Shown in pieces: positions 23,439-23,942 of a DNA stretch of 23,942 nucleotides. Position 1 is the first letter of the stretch. Each line of letters begins with the position of its first letter. Origin of the DNA: AEGEAN-183 sp964614345 (lineage in GTDB: Bacteria; Pseudomonadota; Gammaproteobacteria; Magnimaribacterales; Magnimaribacteraceae); NCBI GenBank assembly GCA_964614345.1, contig CAZTLP010000019.1:1-23942 (forward strand), given 5' to 3'. A program made the translations under genes and the position numbers. The notes beneath the pieces were generated by a model that worked only from the letters and a program-made list of their open reading frames with translations, was not told the origin of the DNA and ran no database searches.

Positions 23439-23942
23439 CTATTGATTTAATTTATCTCTAGTTAAAACGATACAGAATAAAGATATACAGATAGAAGCTA
23501 CTAGATAAGGCAATAGGTTAGGGAAAGAAAGGTTATTTAAAATAGAACCAAAAATTATTGGTGCTGAAGCTTGAGAAAATAAAGTAGTTGCATTCAACCA
23601 AGATGCTAATTTTCCATTTGGACTTAACTTTGCTGCAGCTGCTAAAACAAAAATTACAACAACCATATAGGAAAAATTCCAAGTAATATTTCCAATAAAG
23701 TAGGAATTAAAATCCATTGTTTTTAAAATATAGATCAAACTAAGAAGGATTATGATCAAGGAGATGGTAATGGGATTTTTTCTTCCAAACCTGTCTCCAA
23801 ATAACCAAACTACTACGGGTGCGAATACTCCTGCTAACAAGGAATAGGCTGTTACTTTGCCTATATCGTACTGCGATATTCCTATCTGAACTCCTAATCT
23901 TTCTACAAAAGCCCACATACCACCTGAAGGAATAGCAAAGAA
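23439..23942 (-). CDS. MFS transporter, C-terminal half (cut by the window edge)
   Basis: The frame is open to the right edge, giving 167 residues with about six hydrophobic helices, as expected for helices 7-12 of a 12-helix major facilitator. A GDRFGRK motif after the second helix is the duplicated MFS loop signature. The Met at 23918 is internal, since FFAIPSGG precedes it in frame. The second-half GDRFGRK loop and the short tail do not reveal the substrate. The stop is 43 bp before the aminotransferase start, and that gap carries the proposed aminotransferase promoter. Confidence 0.85.
   Translation of the reverse strand, partial: FFAIPSGGMWAFVERLGVQIGISQYDIGKVTAYSLLAGVFAPVVVWLFGDRFGRKNPITISLIIILLSLIYILKTMDFNSYFIGNITWNFSYMVVVIFVLAAAAKLSPNGKLASWLNATTLFSQASAPIIFGSILNNLSFPNLLPYLVASICISLFCIVLTRDKLNQ

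Noticed and set aside
1..23942. tRNA, rRNA, CRISPR arrays, insertion sequences, phage genes
   Set aside because: I looked for cloverleaf-like segments, regularly spaced repeats, transposase motifs and terminal repeats while reading and saw none; a covariance-model or profile search could still reveal a small RNA.

Overview
The window is AT-rich (by eye about one third G+C) and very tightly packed: almost every base is coding, no gap exceeds about 125 bp, and many neighbouring genes overlap or abut. Most genes read from the minus strand. IbpA-type Hsp20, CGFS glutaredoxin, PdxJ, RhlG-like SDR and omega-amino acid aminotransferase point to a Proteobacterium. The compact, AT-rich style fits a streamlined marine gammaproteobacterium of the SAR86 kind. 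That placement is an inference from gene style, not a phylogeny.

Layout, left to right. (1) 3-245, plus strand: the tail of a thioredoxin-reductase-like ferredoxin/flavodoxin-NADP reductase, ending one base from the end of convergent argG (247-1458). (2) 1535-6058, minus strand: a probable operon transcribed as BCCT transporter, metY, alpha/beta hydrolase, homocysteine S-methyltransferase, with argG behind it under a candidate promoter of its own. It suggests uptake of a methylated osmolyte next to homocysteine formation and methylation. (3) 6184-17524, minus strand: one continuous run of twelve genes. Its core is a complete set for coenzyme F420: an NADPH:F420 reductase, cofE, cofD, cofC and a fused F0 synthase (fbiC/cofGH). 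An SDR lies at the head, a dienelactone-hydrolase-like gene sits between cofC and fbiC, and a DUF1295 membrane protein is translationally coupled to fbiC. Behind these come a beta-lactamase-fold serine hydrolase, an MDR oxidoreductase, pdxJ and grxD. (4) 17525-18117: a divergent control region and a plus-strand Hsp20 gene with a sigma-32-like promoter, a hairpin at the predicted mRNA 5' end and a strong bidirectional terminator. (5) 18127-23395, minus strand: an omega-amino acid:pyruvate aminotransferase, an alpha/beta hydrolase, a MoxR ATPase and its VWA partner, nearly without spacers, followed by an exported COG4798-type methyltransferase. (6) The right edge cuts an MFS transporter (23439-23942).

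The most interesting part is the F420 operon. The set can in principle make F0, attach the phospholactyl-type side chain, add glutamate and reduce the cofactor with NADPH. No known F420-dependent enzyme of the luciferase-like or split-beta-barrel families is visible, so the co-transcribed SDR, hydrolase and DUF1295 genes are the nearest clues to what the cofactor does here. No RNA genes, CRISPR arrays, insertion sequences or phage genes were seen.
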